From Pseudomonas thivervalensis (GTDB lineage: Bacteria; Pseudomonadota; Gammaproteobacteria; Pseudomonadales; Pseudomonadaceae): 41,855 nucleotides of DNA. Location of the stretch: assembly GCF_001269655.1 (NCBI RefSeq), contig NZ_LHVE01000005.1, positions 1-41,855 of the forward strand, read 5' to 3'. This document shows, piece by piece, positions 1 to 9,634 of this stretch. Every line of letters begins with the position of its first letter. The first letter of the stretch is position 1. A program made the translations under genes and the position numbers. The notes below the pieces were generated by a model. The model was given only the letters and a program-made list of their open reading frames with translations, did no database searches and was not told the origin of the DNA.

Positions 1-1115
1 TCACTTTCACGGCCCCATTCCTTGCCGTCATCGACCGTGGCGGTGTGCACATTGTCGCCGCTGATGTAGCGGTTCATCAGGGTCAGGCCCGGCACGCCGA
101 CGGCGGCGAAGTTGAAGTCATGGCGCACTTGCCAGGATTTTTCCTTGGCGTTGTCGTAGCTGGAGTTGTAGCTGTCGTTCGCCAGGGTGCCGCCGCTGGT
201 GCCGTTGACGCGCATCCAGGCGTCGTCGCCGCCGACTTTCTGTAGGCCAACGTAGAAGGTGTTGCCGCCGTATTTGGCCGAGAGCATGGCGAACGCGGTT
301 TTGTTGTCCAGGTCTCCGGCCAACGCGCTGCCATTTTCCTTGCCGGTGAAGTAACCGAGGTTGGCACCCAGGGTCCAGTCGCCCATGGGCTGGCTGTGGG
401 TCAGGTTGAAGTACTGCTGTTGGTAGATGTCGGACAGTTCCGCGTACCAGACGCCGACCTGAGTGCGTTTCTCGTTGAAGGCGTATTCGCCGCCGCCGAA
501 GTTGAAACGGTCGGAGGTGAACGCACCGCGGCCGTTCATCGACATGTCTTCCATGCTCGCGTCGTTACGCGGGCTGTTGCCACGGAACTGGCCGCCGTAG
601 AGGCTCAGGCCGTTGATTTCGGTGGACGTCACCTGGCCGCCACGGAAGGTTTGCGGCAGGGAGCGACCGTCGTCGGAACGCAGGATCGGCAGCACCGGCA
701 TCCATTCGCCGACCTTCAGTTCAGTCTTCGAGACCTTGGCCTTGAGGGCCACGCCGAGGCGACCGAAGTCATCTGCGGGGCGACCGTCGTCATGCACCGG
801 CAATAGGGAGGTGTTCGCAGTGCCACGGCCGCCGTCGAGCTTGACCGAGTAGATCCCCAGCACATCCACGCCGAAACCGACTGTGCCCTGGGTGAAACCG
901 GACTTGGCGTCGAGGATGAAACTCTGGGTCCATTCTTCGGCTTTGCCTTGGGCGTTGTTCGGGTTGGTGAAGTTGCGGTTGATGTAGAAATTGCGCAGGT
1001 TCAGCGTGGCCTTGGCGTCTTCGACAAAGCCCGATTCCGCGGCCAGGACGGGTAGGGCGGTGCTGGTCAGGGCGACGGCGATGAGGCTGGGGAACAGGTG
1101 CTGTTTGGGCTTCAT
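1..1115 (-). CDS. OprD family outer membrane porin, partial (3' end outside window)
   Basis: Substrate-specific beta-barrel porin of the OprD family, which takes up basic amino acids, small peptides or carboxylates across the outer membrane. The ATG at 1115-1113 opens a frame that stays open to base 1, about 371 codons, so the C-terminal strands and stop are missing. The N-terminus is a signal peptide (MKPKQHLF, then a hydrophobic stretch ending in PVLAAESGF). It is followed by the family pattern FVEDAKATLNLRNFYINR, then GFGVDVLGIYSVKLDGG and LKVGEWMPVLPILRSDDGRS. These blocks are typical of OprD/OpdX porins. The exact subfamily and substrate cannot be set from this fragment. The nearest gene upstream is more than 1.3 kb away across a repeat-filled gap, so it is probably transcribed alone. 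Confidence 0.9.
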   Translation of the reverse strand, partial: MKPKQHLFPSLIAVALTSTALPVLAAESGFVEDAKATLNLRNFYINRNFTNPNNAQGKAEEWTQSFILDAKSGFTQGTVGFGVDVLGIYSVKLDGGRGTANTSLLPVHDDGRPADDFGRLGVALKAKVSKTELKVGEWMPVLPILRSDDGRSLPQTFRGGQVTSTEINGLSLYGGQFRGNSPRNDASMEDMSMNGRGAFTSDRFNFGGGEYAFNEKRTQVGVWYAELSDIYQQQYFNLTHSQPMGDWTLGANLGYFTGKENGSALAGDLDNKTAFAMLSAKYGGNTFYVGLQKVGGDDAWMRVNGTSGGTLANDSYNSSYDNAKEKSWQVRHDFNFAAVGVPGLTLMNRYISGDNVHTATVDDGKEWGRES

Positions 1116-1373
1116 GGGCGTTGTCTCTATTTTTTGTGGACGAAGCGAGTTGCTGCCGCACTTTTGAGGTGCTGGCGGTACGGGGTAGCCAGGGGCGTCA
1201 GGGCGATCGGAATCAGCCGGGTGGGGCGGGGCGTCGGGGCATGGCGTCGAACCTGTTGTTATTGGTTTTGTGCCAGCGATGGTGAAGGGCGGCCCGGGAT
1301 CGGTTCAATTGCCGTTTGCGGGTTTTGGGCGATTATCGAACGGCAAAACGACTGATTGGATGGACGCATTCCA

Positions 1374-2316
1374 CTGTGGGAGCGAGCTTGCTCGCGATGG
1401 CGGCCTGACAGCCGGCCGGGATGTTGTTGACTGAGTACATATCCATTGCTGCGGTAACGGCTGCTTAGGGTTCCGCCCTGACGGCGGGTCACTTTTGAGA
1501 AGCGCAAAAGTAACCAAAACGCTTCTGCCCCACCACTTGGTGCCTCGCCTAGGCTCGGCATGCCCTCACTCCGGCATTGCTCCGTGGGCCGCCGCGAAGG
1601 GCCATCCATGGCCCAGCGCGGCTAACCCGGCATCCATGCCGGGTTGCCCACTGCACAATGCCTGCGTTCGGCCATCGTGGTTAACGGGGCGCCGAGATCA
1701 ACGTCCGCTCCGAGGCGGCCTGGTAGCCGACCTGGCTCTCCCGGTCGTACTCCGATCCAATTGTGTGGGAGCCGGCTTGCTCGCGAAGGCGGCCTGACAG
1801 TCGACCGGGTTCTGGCAGCTGTACTTCGACCCAACTGTGGGAGCGAGCCTGCTCGCGAAGGCGGCCTGACAACCGACCTAGCGCTTGCGGCTGTACTTCA
1901 ATCCAAGTGTGGGAGCGAGCTTGCTCGCGAAGGCGGTATCACAGTCGGTGGAGATGTTGAATTTGCCGGCCTCTTCGCGAGCAAGCTCGCTCCCACAGGA
2001 GGAACGCAGTACCCATCAAGAACCAGGTCGGCTACTAGGCCGCCTCGCGGTGGACGTTGATCTCGGGCGCCCCGTTAACCACGATGGCCCTTCGCGGCGG
2101 CCCACGGAGCAATGCCGGAGTGCGGGCATGCCGAGCCTAGGCGAGGCACCGAGTGGTGGGGCAGAAGCGCTTTGGTTACTTTCGCGCTTTTCGAAAGTGA
2201 CTCGCCGTCAGGGCGAAACCCTAAGTAGCCGTTACCACGAAAACGGATATGTACCCAGTCAACAAGAGCAAAGCCAGCTGACAGGCCGCCATCGCGAGCA
2301 AGCTCGCTCCCACAAG
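1374..2316. repeat. Near-palindromic REP-containing element, about 940 bp
   Basis: No credible gene lies between 1116 and 2505. The arms 1374-1740 and 2020-2316 are inverted copies of each other. Both begin at the outside with a class A REP (1376-1412 and 2279-2315). Both continue through the same block, which includes GCCTAGGCTCGGCATGCC (plus strand near 1549, complement near 2128) and CCGTGGGCCGCCGCGAAGG. The right arm lacks 70 bp present in the left arm. The core (1741-2019) holds three class A REPs at a 72-bp period and one inverted REP at 1970-1999. The stretch 1116-1373 before the element shows nothing I can name. Confidence 0.85.
1764..1940 (+). repeat. Tandem class A REP array, 72-bp period
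   Basis: The string TGTGGGAGC begins at 1764, 1836 and 1908, exactly 72 bp apart. The linkers also match (CAGCTGTACTTCGACCCAA and GGCTGTACTTCAATCCAA), so the REP plus its linker was duplicated as a unit. A weaker fourth linker (GTCGTACTCCGATCCAA) precedes the first REP. Confidence 0.8.
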
Positions 2317-2379
2317 ATTTGTGGCCGGTCTGACAGACGCGCCGACTTTTCCGACGAGGTTTTAAGGTTGCTGCTCGGA

Positions 2380-2505
2380 AGCGGTAAATCTAGCCTGTTC
2401 AGGTCGCTGTCAACTCAGCGACCGGGACTGCAAGCCCGCCGAATTCGTTAGGCGCCAGCGCCCGGACCCAATGTCTCGGGCTCCAATTGATGCAGGAGCG
2501 CCGTT
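2380..2505 (+). promoter_or_regulatory. Hairpin-rich 5' leader upstream of the DUF6124-like gene
   Basis: Several short hairpins follow one another before the start codon: GGTCGCTG/CAGCGACC (2402-2409 with 2416-2423, perfect 8-bp stem), CGGG/CCCG (2423-2426 with 2435-2438), and GGCG/CGCC around CCAG (2451-2462). They end close to a ribosome site AGGAG at 2494-2498, 7 nt before ATG 2506. A regulatory leader RNA is possible. The stems are visible, but the function is inference. Confidence 0.4.
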
Positions 2506-2856
2506 ATGAAAAAACATCATCCATCTTCGCCATCAGAGAGCACCTTCCCCTACAACGACCCCGATTCAGAAAAGCTCCAAGAGGCCGCAGACCGAGCACT
2601 CGATTACCATCCAGGCACCCACGCTGATCCCAAGCCAAAAACCTCAACTCAAGTTTTCACCGTCATCGATACCCTCGACATCGAGTGCCTGCTAGCAAAT
2701 CTCAGCGAAACCCTGGCCTCGGCCCGTGCCATGGTCAACGACCTGGCGTTCGATCTGGAAGGCTCGCGGCGGCATGTCGCGCTCGGCGTGGCGCAGATGA
2801 TTGACTTGAGTGAGTTGTTGGCCAATCGAGCGCTGGATATCGTCGACCCGCGTTAA
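2506..2856 (+). CDS. DUF6124-like small protein
   Basis: A 116-residue soluble protein with no signal peptide. The first 50 residues are polar and probably disordered (MKKHHPSSPSES...). The C-terminal 60 residues form a predicted helical block: VIDTLDIECLLANLSETL, then ASARAMVNDLAFDLEGSRR, then ALGVAQMIDLSELLANRALD. This arrangement resembles the small DUF6124/DUF3077 proteins found in several copies in fluorescent pseudomonads, whose function is unknown as far as I know. AGGAG lies 7 nt before the ATG. The gene follows a hairpin-rich leader and ends near a bidirectional terminator shared with the convergent efflux operon. The family name is from memory of the pattern and is not certain. Confidence 0.7.
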   Translation: MKKHHPSSPSESTFPYNDPDSEKLQEAADRALDYHPGTHADPKPKTSTQVFTVIDTLDIECLLANLSETLASARAMVNDLAFDLEGSRRHVALGVAQMIDLSELLANRALDIVDPR

Positions 2857-2880
2857 CCCAGTCGTTGTTAAAGCGCACAC

Positions 2881-2906
2881 AAAAAAAGCCCACCTTTCGG
2901 TGGGCT
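2881..2906 (-). terminator. Bidirectional intrinsic terminator between the DUF6124-like gene and emhC
   Basis: AGCCCACC (2887-2894), loop TTTC, GGTGGGCT (2899-2906). Read on the minus strand, the stem is followed by seven T residues, a strong rho-independent terminator for the efflux operon. On the plus strand the T tract is weak. Confidence 0.85.
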
Positions 2907-2932
2907 TCGTGTTTCAGTCTTCAGGCATCAAA

Positions 2933-4390
2933 TCAGAACAATTTCATCTTCGGTGCTTCTTCTTTCACCGGTTCGTTCTTGCCCGTCTCGGCATTCCAAC
3001 CACCGCCCAGTGCCTTGTACAGATTGACCTCACTGGTCAGTTGCGCAAGGCGGTCGGTGATCAGCGATTGTTGCGCGCTGAACAACTGGCGTTGGGCATC
3101 GAGGAAGGTCAGGTTGCTGTCGACGCCGATGCGGTAGCGACGCTCGGCCAGGCGGTAGTAGTCCTGGTTGGCGGCAACGAAGTCAGTCTGGGCCTGCAAC
3201 TGTTCGTTGTAGGTCTGACGCGCGGCCAGGCCATCGGAGACTTCCTGGAACGCGGTCTGAATCGACTTCTCATACTGCGCGACATTGATGTCTTTCTGAA
3301 TCTTCGCGTAGTCAAGACTTGCCCGCAGGCTGCCGGCGTTGAAGATCGGCAGGTTGATTTGCGGCGCGAAGGTCCAGGTGCCCGAACCGCCCTTGAACAG
3401 GCCGGACAGGTCCGGGCTCAAGGTGCCGGCGTTGGCCGTCAGGCTGATGCTCGGGAAGAACGCGGCCCGCGCGGCGCCGATGTTGGCGTTGGCGGCCAGC
3501 AGGTTGCGTTCGGCCTGGAGGATGTCCGGACGACGTTGCAGCAGGTCTGACGGCAGCCCGGCCGGCACTTCGCTGAGCAGATCATCGCTCAACGGCTGCG
3601 AGTTCAGGTTGGCCGGCAGGCCGGTGCCCAGCAGCAGGGTCAGGCTGTTTTCGTCCTGGGCGACCTGGCGGGTGTAGCGGGCCAGTTGCACACGGGCGTT
3701 TTCCACGGCGGTGCGGGCCTGGCTCAGGTCCAGGGCCGAGGCCACGCCGACTTCGGCACTGCGCGAGGTCAGCTTGAAGCTTTGCTCGTAGGCGCCGAGG
3801 GTTTCCTGGGTCAGCTTGAGCAGTTCCTTGTCGGCCTGCCAAGTCAGGTAGGCATTGGCGACGTTGGCAACCAGGCTGATCTGGGTGCTGCGCCGGGCTT
3901 CTTCAGTGGCGAAGTAGCTTTGCAGCGCTTGCTCGCTCAGGCTGCGAACCCGACCGAACAGGTCCAGTTCATAGGCGCTGATGCCCAAGGTCGCCGAGTA
4001 GGAGCTGCTGATCGCCGCTTCACCGGTTTGCGAAGCCCGTGCCGGTACCCGCTGGCGGCTGCCGGAGCCGGTGGCCGAGACCGCCGGGAACAGGTCCGCG
4101 CGCTGGATGCGGTATTGCGCGGCATAGGCATCGATGTTCAGCGCCGCGACGCGCAGGTCGCGGTTGTTTTCCAGGGCGACCTGGATCAGCTGTTGCAACG
4201 CCGGGTCATGGAAAAACTGCTTCCAGCCTTGCTCGGCGGCCGCCTGGCCGGGTGCATTGGCCGCCTCGTAGGCCGGCCCTTGTGGGTATTGCGCCGCGAC
4301 CGGTGCTTCGGGCCGCTGATAGTCGGGGATCAGCGAGCAACCGCTGAGCACGACGGCGGCGATGGTCAGGGAGAGTAGCGACTTGCTCAT
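2933..4390 (-). CDS. emhC: Outer membrane factor of RND efflux pump (OprM/TtgC/EmhC type)
   Basis: Outer membrane channel lipoprotein of the NodT/OprM family. With EmhA and EmhB it forms a tripartite pump expelling hydrophobic drugs and solvents. It has 485 residues, normal for the family. The N-terminus has a lipobox ([15 protein letters not shown]; Cys18). The body contains the duplicated OEP repeat, for example [20 protein letters not shown] and [20 protein letters not shown]. Its ATG overlaps the stop of emhB in ATGA (4387-4390), so the two are translationally coupled. The operon ends at the strong terminator at 2881-2906. The symbol follows P. fluorescens naming; ttgC (P. putida) and oprM (P. 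aeruginosa) are the equivalents. Confidence 0.93.
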   Translation of the reverse strand: MSKSLLSLTIAAVVLSGCSLIPDYQRPEAPVAAQYPQGPAYEAANAPGQAAAEQGWKQFFHDPALQQLIQVALENNRDLRVAALNIDAYAAQYRIQRADLFPAVSATGSGSRQRVPARASQTGEAAISSSYSATLGISAYELDLFGRVRSLSEQALQSYFATEEARRSTQISLVANVANAYLTWQADKELLKLTQETLGAYEQSFKLTSRSAEVGVASALDLSQARTAVENARVQLARYTRQVAQDENSLTLLLGTGLPANLNSQPLSDDLLSEVPAGLPSDLLQRRPDILQAERNLLAANANIGAARAAFFPSISLTANAGTLSPDLSGLFKGGSGTWTFAPQINLPIFNAGSLRASLDYAKIQKDINVAQYEKSIQTAFQEVSDGLAARQTYNEQLQAQTDFVAANQDYYRLAERRYRIGVDSNLTFLDAQRQLFSAQQSLITDRLAQLTSEVNLYKALGGGWNAETGKNEPVKEEAPKMKLF

Positions 4391-7300
4391 TGGCCAGCCT
4401 CTTTGGAAGTTTCAGGAGTGTTGTCCTGGTCGATATTTTTGCGACGACCCATCGACGACACAGTCACGAAGAACAATGGCACCCAGAAGATCGCCAGGAT
4501 GGTCGCGGTCAACATACCGCCGATCACACCGGTACCGATGGCGTGCTGGCTGCCCGAACCGGCACCCGTGGAAATTGCCAACGGAACCACACCGAGGACG
4601 AACGCCAGGGACGTCATGATGATCGGCCGCAGACGCATCCTACAGGCTTCGATGGCGGCTTCCACCAGGGTTCGACCCTGTTCGTGGAGTTCCTTGGCGA
4701 ATTCCACGATCAGAATGGCGTTTTTCGCCGCCAGGCCGATGGTGGTCAGCAAGCCCACCTGGAAGTACACGTCGTTGGACAGGCCGCGCAGGCTGGTCGC
4801 CATCAGGGCCCCGATGATCCCCAGGGGCACCACGAGCATGACCGCGATCGGAATCGACCAACTTTCATACAGCGCCGCCAGGCACAGGAACACCATCAGC
4901 AGCGACAAGGCGTACAGCGCTGGCGCCTGGGAACCCGATAGACGTTCCTCGTAGGACAGGCCCGTCCAGGAAATACCCACGCCGGCCGGCAGCTTCTTGG
5001 CGATGGCTTCGACTTCGGCCATGGCTTCACCGGTGGAATAACCCGGGGCCGGGGTGCCAAGGATTTCCATCGCTTCCACGCCGTTGTAACGCGCCAGTTT
5101 CGGCGAGCCGTAGACCCACTCACCTTTGGCGAACGCCGTGAACGGCACCATGGTTCCGGCGCTGTTGCGCACGTACCACTTCTGCAGGTCTTCGGGGCTC
5201 ATGCGCGCGTTCGGCTGGCCCTGGACGTACACCCGTTTCACCCGACCACGGTCGATGAAGTCGTTCACATAGCTACTGCCCAGCGCAATCGACAGGGTGC
5301 TGTTGATGTCCGAGAGGGTAATACCCAGGGCACTGGCCTTCTCGTCATCGATTTCCAACTGGTATTGCGGTTCATCGTTCAGGCCGTTCGGACGCACCTG
5401 AGCCAGTATCTTGCTTTGGGCCGCCATGCCCAGGAACTGGTTACGGGCTTCCATCAACTTGTCGTGGCCGATGCCGGCGCGGTCCTGCAGGAACACGTCG
5501 AAGCCGGTGGCGTTACCCAGTTCCATCACCGCTGGCGGTGCGAAGGCGAACACCATCGCGTCGCGGAAGCTGAAGAAGTGTTGTTGGGCGCGGCCAGCGA
5601 TCTTGAACACGGTGTTATCAGCGTTACGCTCTTCCCACGGCTTGAGCATGATGAACGCCAGGCCGGAGCTCTGGCCGCGACCGGCAAAGTTGAAGCCGGT
5701 CACGGTGAACACCGAGGCCACGCCATCGCCTTCGCCGCCGTCCTTGCTCGGACGCAGCAGGAACTCACGCATCTTGTCCACCACCACCTGGGTACGCTCG
5801 GCGCTGGAACCGGCCGGTGTCTGTACCTGGGCAAACAGCACGCCCTGGTCTTCTTCCGGCAAGAACGCCGTCGGGATGCGGGTGAACAGCCAGACCATGC
5901 CAACCACGATGATGATGTAGGCCAGCAGGTACGGGGCCTTGTGTTTGAGCATGTTGCCCACGCCCCGTTCGTAGCTCCTGACGCCACGATCGAAGGTGCG
6001 GTTGAACCAACCGAAGAAGCCGCGTTTCGGTGTGCCGTGCTCACCCTTGGGGATTGGCTTGAGCATGGTGGCGCACAGGGCCGGGGTGAAAATCAGGGCC
6101 ACCAGGACCGACAGGGCCATGGCCGAGACGATGGTGATGGAGAACTGCTTGTAGATCACACCGGTGGAGCCGCCGAAGAACGCCATCGGCAGCAATACCG
6201 CCGAGAGCACCAGGGCGATACCCACCAGGGCGCCCTGGATCTGGCCCATGGATTTCTTGGTGGCTTCCTTGGGCGACAGGCCTTCTTCGCTCATCACCCG
6301 TTCGACGTTTTCCACCACGACGATGGCGTCGTCAACCAGCAAGCCGATGGCCAGCACCATGCCGAACATGGTCAGGGTGTTGATGCTGAAGCCGAACGCC
6401 GCGAGGATCCCGAAGGTGCCGAGCAGTACCACGGGTACCGTCATTGTGGTGATGATGGTGGCGCGGAAGTTCTGCAAGAACAGGAACATCACCAGGAATA
6501 CCAGTACGACCGCCTCGACCAGGGTTTCAACCACACCCTTGATCGATTCGCTCACCACCGGCGTGGTGTCGTAGGGGAACACCACTTCCAGACCTTGCGG
6601 GAAGAACGGCTTGAGATTTTCCACGGTCTGGCGCAGGGCCTTGGCCGTGTCGAGGGCGTTGGCGCCAGTCGCCAGTCGTACCGCAAGGCCGGAGGCCGGG
6701 GCACCGTTGAACTGAGCGTTGATGCTGTAGTTCTCACCACCCAGGGCCACATCGGCCACGTCGCCGACGCGCACTTGCGAGCCGTCCGGGTTGACCTTGA
6801 GCAGGATCGCCTTGAATTGCTCGGCGGTCTGCAGGCGGGTCTTGCCGATGATGGTGGCGTTCAGTTGCTGGCCGGGCATGGCCGGCAGGCCGCCGAGCTG
6901 GCCGGAGGCGATCTGGACGTTTTGCGCGGAAATGGCCGTGCTCACATCCACCGGAGTCAGGTTGAAGTTGTTCAGCTTGGCCGGGTCGAGCCAGATCCGC
7001 ATCGCGTATTGGGCACCGAAGACCTGGAAGTCACCGACACCGGCGGTGCGCGAGATCGGGTCCTGCATGTTGGACACGATGTAGTTGGACAGGTCTTCCC
7101 GGGTCATGCTGCCGTCGCGCGACACCACGCCGATCACCATCAGGAAGTTTCTCACTGACTTGGTCACGCGGATGCCCTGTTGCTGCACTTCTTGCGGCAA
7201 CAGCGGGGTGGCCAGGTTCAGCTTGTTCTGGACCTGGACCTGCGCGGTGTCGGAGTTGGTGCCTTGCTCGAAGGTCGCGGTGATGGTCATGCTGCCATCG

Positions 7301-7551
7301 GAGTTGCTTTCCGAGGACACATAACGCAGGTTGTCGATGCCGTTGAGCTGCTGCTCGATGACCTGCACCACGGTGTCCTGCACGGTTTGCGCGGACGCGC
7401 CCGGGTAGGTCACCTGGATCGCAATGGCCGGCGGCGCAATGCTCGGGTACTGGTTGATCGGCAACTTGAGGATCGATAGAGCCCCGACCAGCATGATCAC
7501 CAGGGCGATCACCCAGGCGAAAATCGGACGGTCGATAAAAAATTTCGACAT
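4387..7551 (-). CDS. emhB: RND multidrug efflux inner membrane transporter (MexB/TtgB/EmhB type)
   Basis: Proton-driven HAE1-family RND transporter of 1054 residues, the usual length, with 12 membrane helices and two large periplasmic loops. It starts [20 protein letters not shown], the classic first helix. The proton-relay acidic pair sits in helix 4 ([19 protein letters not shown], about residues 403-421). The partner lysine is in [21 protein letters not shown] near residue 940. The periplasmic funnel block GPPA-type motif region and the C-terminal hydrophilic tail ending [10 protein letters not shown] are present. Three bases separate it from the emhA stop, and it overlaps emhC by 4 bp. 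It is expected to export aromatic compounds, beta-lactams, chloramphenicol and similar molecules, as TtgB and EmhB do. Confidence 0.96.
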   Translation of the reverse strand: MSKFFIDRPIFAWVIALVIMLVGALSILKLPINQYPSIAPPAIAIQVTYPGASAQTVQDTVVQVIEQQLNGIDNLRYVSSESNSDGSMTITATFEQGTNSDTAQVQVQNKLNLATPLLPQEVQQQGIRVTKSVRNFLMVIGVVSRDGSMTREDLSNYIVSNMQDPISRTAGVGDFQVFGAQYAMRIWLDPAKLNNFNLTPVDVSTAISAQNVQIASGQLGGLPAMPGQQLNATIIGKTRLQTAEQFKAILLKVNPDGSQVRVGDVADVALGGENYSINAQFNGAPASGLAVRLATGANALDTAKALRQTVENLKPFFPQGLEVVFPYDTTPVVSESIKGVVETLVEAVVLVFLVMFLFLQNFRATIITTMTVPVVLLGTFGILAAFGFSINTLTMFGMVLAIGLLVDDAIVVVENVERVMSEEGLSPKEATKKSMGQIQGALVGIALVLSAVLLPMAFFGGSTGVIYKQFSITIVSAMALSVLVALIFTPALCATMLKPIPKGEHGTPKRGFFGWFNRTFDRGVRSYERGVGNMLKHKAPYLLAYIIIVVGMVWLFTRIPTAFLPEEDQGVLFAQVQTPAGSSAERTQVVVDKMREFLLRPSKDGGEGDGVASVFTVTGFNFAGRGQSSGLAFIMLKPWEERNADNTVFKIAGRAQQHFFSFRDAMVFAFAPPAVMELGNATGFDVFLQDRAGIGHDKLMEARNQFLGMAAQSKILAQVRPNGLNDEPQYQLEIDDEKASALGITLSDINSTLSIALGSSYVNDFIDRGRVKRVYVQGQPNARMSPEDLQKWYVRNSAGTMVPFTAFAKGEWVYGSPKLARYNGVEAMEILGTPAPGYSTGEAMAEVEAIAKKLPAGVGISWTGLSYEERLSGSQAPALYALSLLMVFLCLAALYESWSIPIAVMLVVPLGIIGALMATSLRGLSNDVYFQVGLLTTIGLAAKNAILIVEFAKELHEQGRTLVEAAIEACRMRLRPIIMTSLAFVLGVVPLAISTGAGSGSQHAIGTGVIGGMLTATILAIFWVPLFFVTVSSMGRRKNIDQDNTPETSKEAGQ

Positions 7552-7554
7552 GGT

Positions 7555-8712
7555 TTACTCCCCTTTGCCGCCGGCAGCTTTATCAGTTGCCTGTGCGGGG
7601 ACCGGGTTCTTGGTACCAACGTTGGTGGCTTCGGTGGCTTTGACTTCCACGCCAGGGCGTACGAACTGCAACCCTTCGGTGATCACGCGATCGCCGGCCT
7701 TGAGCCCGTCTTCGATCAACCACTGGTTACCGACAGTGCGGCTGGCCTTGAGCTGACGCAGTTCGACCTTGTTGTCCGGGCCAACCACCAGTGCGGTCGG
7801 TGCGCCCTTGAGGTCGCGGGTCACGCCTTGTTGCGGTGCCAGGATCGCGGCGCTGTTCACACCGGCCTGCAATTGCGCGTGGACGAACATGCCCGGCAGC
7901 AGAGTGTGGTCAGGGTTGGGGAACACGGCGCGCAGGGTCACGGAACCGGTGGTCTGGTCGACCGACACTTCAGAGAATTCCAGTTTGCCTTCGTGCGGAT
8001 ACTGGCTGCCGTCTTCCAGGGTCAGCTTGACCATGGCGGCGTTGTCGCCGGCCTTCTGCAGGCGGCCGCTTTCCAGTTCGCGGCGCAGTTGCAGCAGCTC
8101 GACCGAACTCTGCGTTACGTCGACATAGATCGGGTCCAGTTGCTGGATGGTTGCCAGGGCATCGGCCTGGCCGTTGCTCACCAGCGCACCCTCGGTCACC
8201 GAGGAGCGACCGATACGACCGGAAATCGGCGCATAGACCTTGGTGTAGCGCACATTGATCTGGGCGGTCTGCAGGTTGGCTTCCGACTCCAGGCGATTGG
8301 CCACGGCGGTGTCGTATTCCTGACGGCTTACCGCCTGTTCGTCCACCAATTGCTTGTAGCGGTCGGCAATCGACTTGGTGGAACGCAGGTTCGCCTCGGC
8401 GCTCTTGAGGGTCGCTTCATAGACAGCCGGATCGATCTGATACAACTGCTGGCCGGCCTTGACGTCGGCGCCTTCCTTGAACAAACGCTTGAGAATGATG
8501 CCGTTGACCTGTGGCCGTACTTCTGCGACGCGGAACGCGCTGGTACGCCCCGGCAATTCCGAGGTCAGGGTAAAGGGCTGGGTCTTGAGGGTTACAACGC
8601 CGACCTGAGGAGGGGGAGGAGCAGGTGCAGCCTCTTCCTTTTTGCATCCGCTAAGCAGCGATGCCAGGGCGATGGCGGTAACCAGAGCAGTAACAGCTGG
8701 CTTGAATTGCAT
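7555..8712 (-). CDS. emhA: RND efflux periplasmic adaptor (MexA/TtgA/EmhA type)
   Basis: Membrane fusion protein of 385 residues that links the inner membrane transporter to the outer membrane channel. It is a lipoprotein: the signal sequence ends in the lipobox LLSGCKKEE (Cys23). Next comes a proline-rich linker (APAPPPPQ), a beta-barrel and lipoyl half-motif (VNGIILKRLFKEGADVKAGQ), an alpha-hairpin (residues about 100-170), the second lipoyl half (ISGRIGRSSVTEGALV) and a barrel and membrane-proximal domain. It is the first gene of the operon, and its promoter lies inside the emhA-emhR gap. Confidence 0.95.
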   Translation of the reverse strand: MQFKPAVTALVTAIALASLLSGCKKEEAAPAPPPPQVGVVTLKTQPFTLTSELPGRTSAFRVAEVRPQVNGIILKRLFKEGADVKAGQQLYQIDPAVYEATLKSAEANLRSTKSIADRYKQLVDEQAVSRQEYDTAVANRLESEANLQTAQINVRYTKVYAPISGRIGRSSVTEGALVSNGQADALATIQQLDPIYVDVTQSSVELLQLRRELESGRLQKAGDNAAMVKLTLEDGSQYPHEGKLEFSEVSVDQTTGSVTLRAVFPNPDHTLLPGMFVHAQLQAGVNSAAILAPQQGVTRDLKGAPTALVVGPDNKVELRQLKASRTVGNQWLIEDGLKAGDRVITEGLQFVRPGVEVKATEATNVGTKNPVPAQATDKAAGGKGE

Positions 8713-8802
8713 GGAAATCCTCGGGTCCAGGCGCGCAACGGGCGCACTCGAAAAGTGGAAGGGTGAGAAAGCAGCATTAATTCAATTAGTAGGATGCTAA
8801 GA

Positions 8803-8832
8803 AATATACTTACGTACATGGTTGTTTGTAAA
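8803..8832 (-). promoter_or_regulatory. emhABC promoter overlapping a TtgR/EmhR-type operator
   Basis: On the minus strand, -35 TTTACA (8832-8827), an 18-bp spacer and -10 TATATT (8808-8803) form a good sigma-70 promoter about 90 bp before the emhA ATG. The sequence between and over the boxes (TTTACAAACAACCATG, then GTAAGTATATT) closely matches what I recall of the TtgR operator of P. putida, so repressor binding would block RNA polymerase directly. Confidence 0.75.
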
Positions 8833-8939
8833 CAGCCAAATTGCGTAATATCCGGATTTACAAAAGCCTGACAAAGGCCAGCGTAGATCGGGGACGCGTT
8901 CCAAGAGACGTCGCCTCATATTTTGTTCCGCTGATTCTT

Positions 8940-8972
8940 ACGCATTGCTGACGCATTGCTGACGCATTGCTG
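8940..8972 (+). repeat. Three tandem 11-bp repeats upstream of emhR
   Basis: ACGCATTGCTG occurs three times in a row at 8940-8950, 8951-8961 and 8962-8972, with a partial fourth (ACCGCATCCTG) after it. The array lies about 30 bp before the emhR start codon, in its 5' untranslated region. Confidence 0.95.
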
Positions 8973-9001
8973 ACCGCATCCTGATTGAGGTGTTTACTGC
9001 C

Positions 9002-9634
9002 ATGGTCCGTCGTACCAAAGAGGAAGCCCAGGAGACTCGCAGCCAGATCCTCGAAGCGGCCGAAAAGGCCTTTTTCGAGCGTGGCGTGGCGCGTACGACC
9101 CTGGCCGACATCGCGACACTGGCCGGTGTAACGCGCGGTGCCATCTATTGGCATTTCAGCAACAAGGCGGACCTGCTCCAGGCCATGCTCGATACCTTGC
9201 ACGAGCCGCTCGATGAGTTGGCCCGTGCCAGTGAGAGTGAAGAGGAGCTTGACCCGTTGGGCTGTATTCGCAAGCTGTTGGTCCGATTGTTCCAGCAAGT
9301 GGCCCTGGACCCGAAAACCCGACGCATTAATGAGATCCTGTTCCATAAGTGCGAATTCACCGATGAAATGTGCGATTTGCGCCAGCAGCGACGCGAGGTC
9401 AGCCTCGACTGCAATGTGCGCATCGCCCTGTCGTTGCGCAATGCGATGAAACGCGGCCAGTTGCCGGATGATCTGGACCCCGAAAGGGCGGCAGTTGCCA
9501 TTCATGCCTACATCGATGGCATTTTGTACCAGTGGTTGCTGGCCCCCGACAGCTTCGCCCTGGCGGATGAGGCCGCACGCTGGGTGGAGATCGGGCTGGA
9601 CATGCTGCACCTGAGCCCTAGCCTGCGCAAATGA
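9002..9634 (+). CDS. emhR: TetR family repressor of the efflux operon (TtgR/EmhR type)
   Basis: TetR-family repressor of 210 residues, the length of TtgR. ATG 9002 is chosen because [13 protein letters not shown] is the conserved N-terminus of TtgR/EmhR/MexR2-like repressors. A GTG at 8990 would add four residues without family support. The helix-turn-helix is [20 protein letters not shown] (about residues 32-51). The ligand-binding half includes [20 protein letters not shown], as in TtgR. It is divergent from emhA. By analogy with TtgR it should bind the shared intergenic operator and release it when antibiotics or plant phenolics bind. The C-terminus [12 protein letters not shown] is also family-typical. 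Confidence 0.93.
   Translation: MVRRTKEEAQETRSQILEAAEKAFFERGVARTTLADIATLAGVTRGAIYWHFSNKADLLQAMLDTLHEPLDELARASESEEELDPLGCIRKLLVRLFQQVALDPKTRRINEILFHKCEFTDEMCDLRQQRREVSLDCNVRIALSLRNAMKRGQLPDDLDPERAAVAIHAYIDGILYQWLLAPDSFALADEAARWVEIGLDMLHLSPSLRK

Noticed and set aside
1885..2451. Open frame of 188 codons through the REP element
   Set aside because: It is built from repeat DNA, has no ribosome site, and spans inverted copies of non-coding sequence.
5365..7158. Open frame of 597 codons on the plus strand inside emhB
   Set aside because: It lies fully antisense to a clear RND transporter, is rich in His and Arg typical of GC-rich shadow frames, and has no family similarity.
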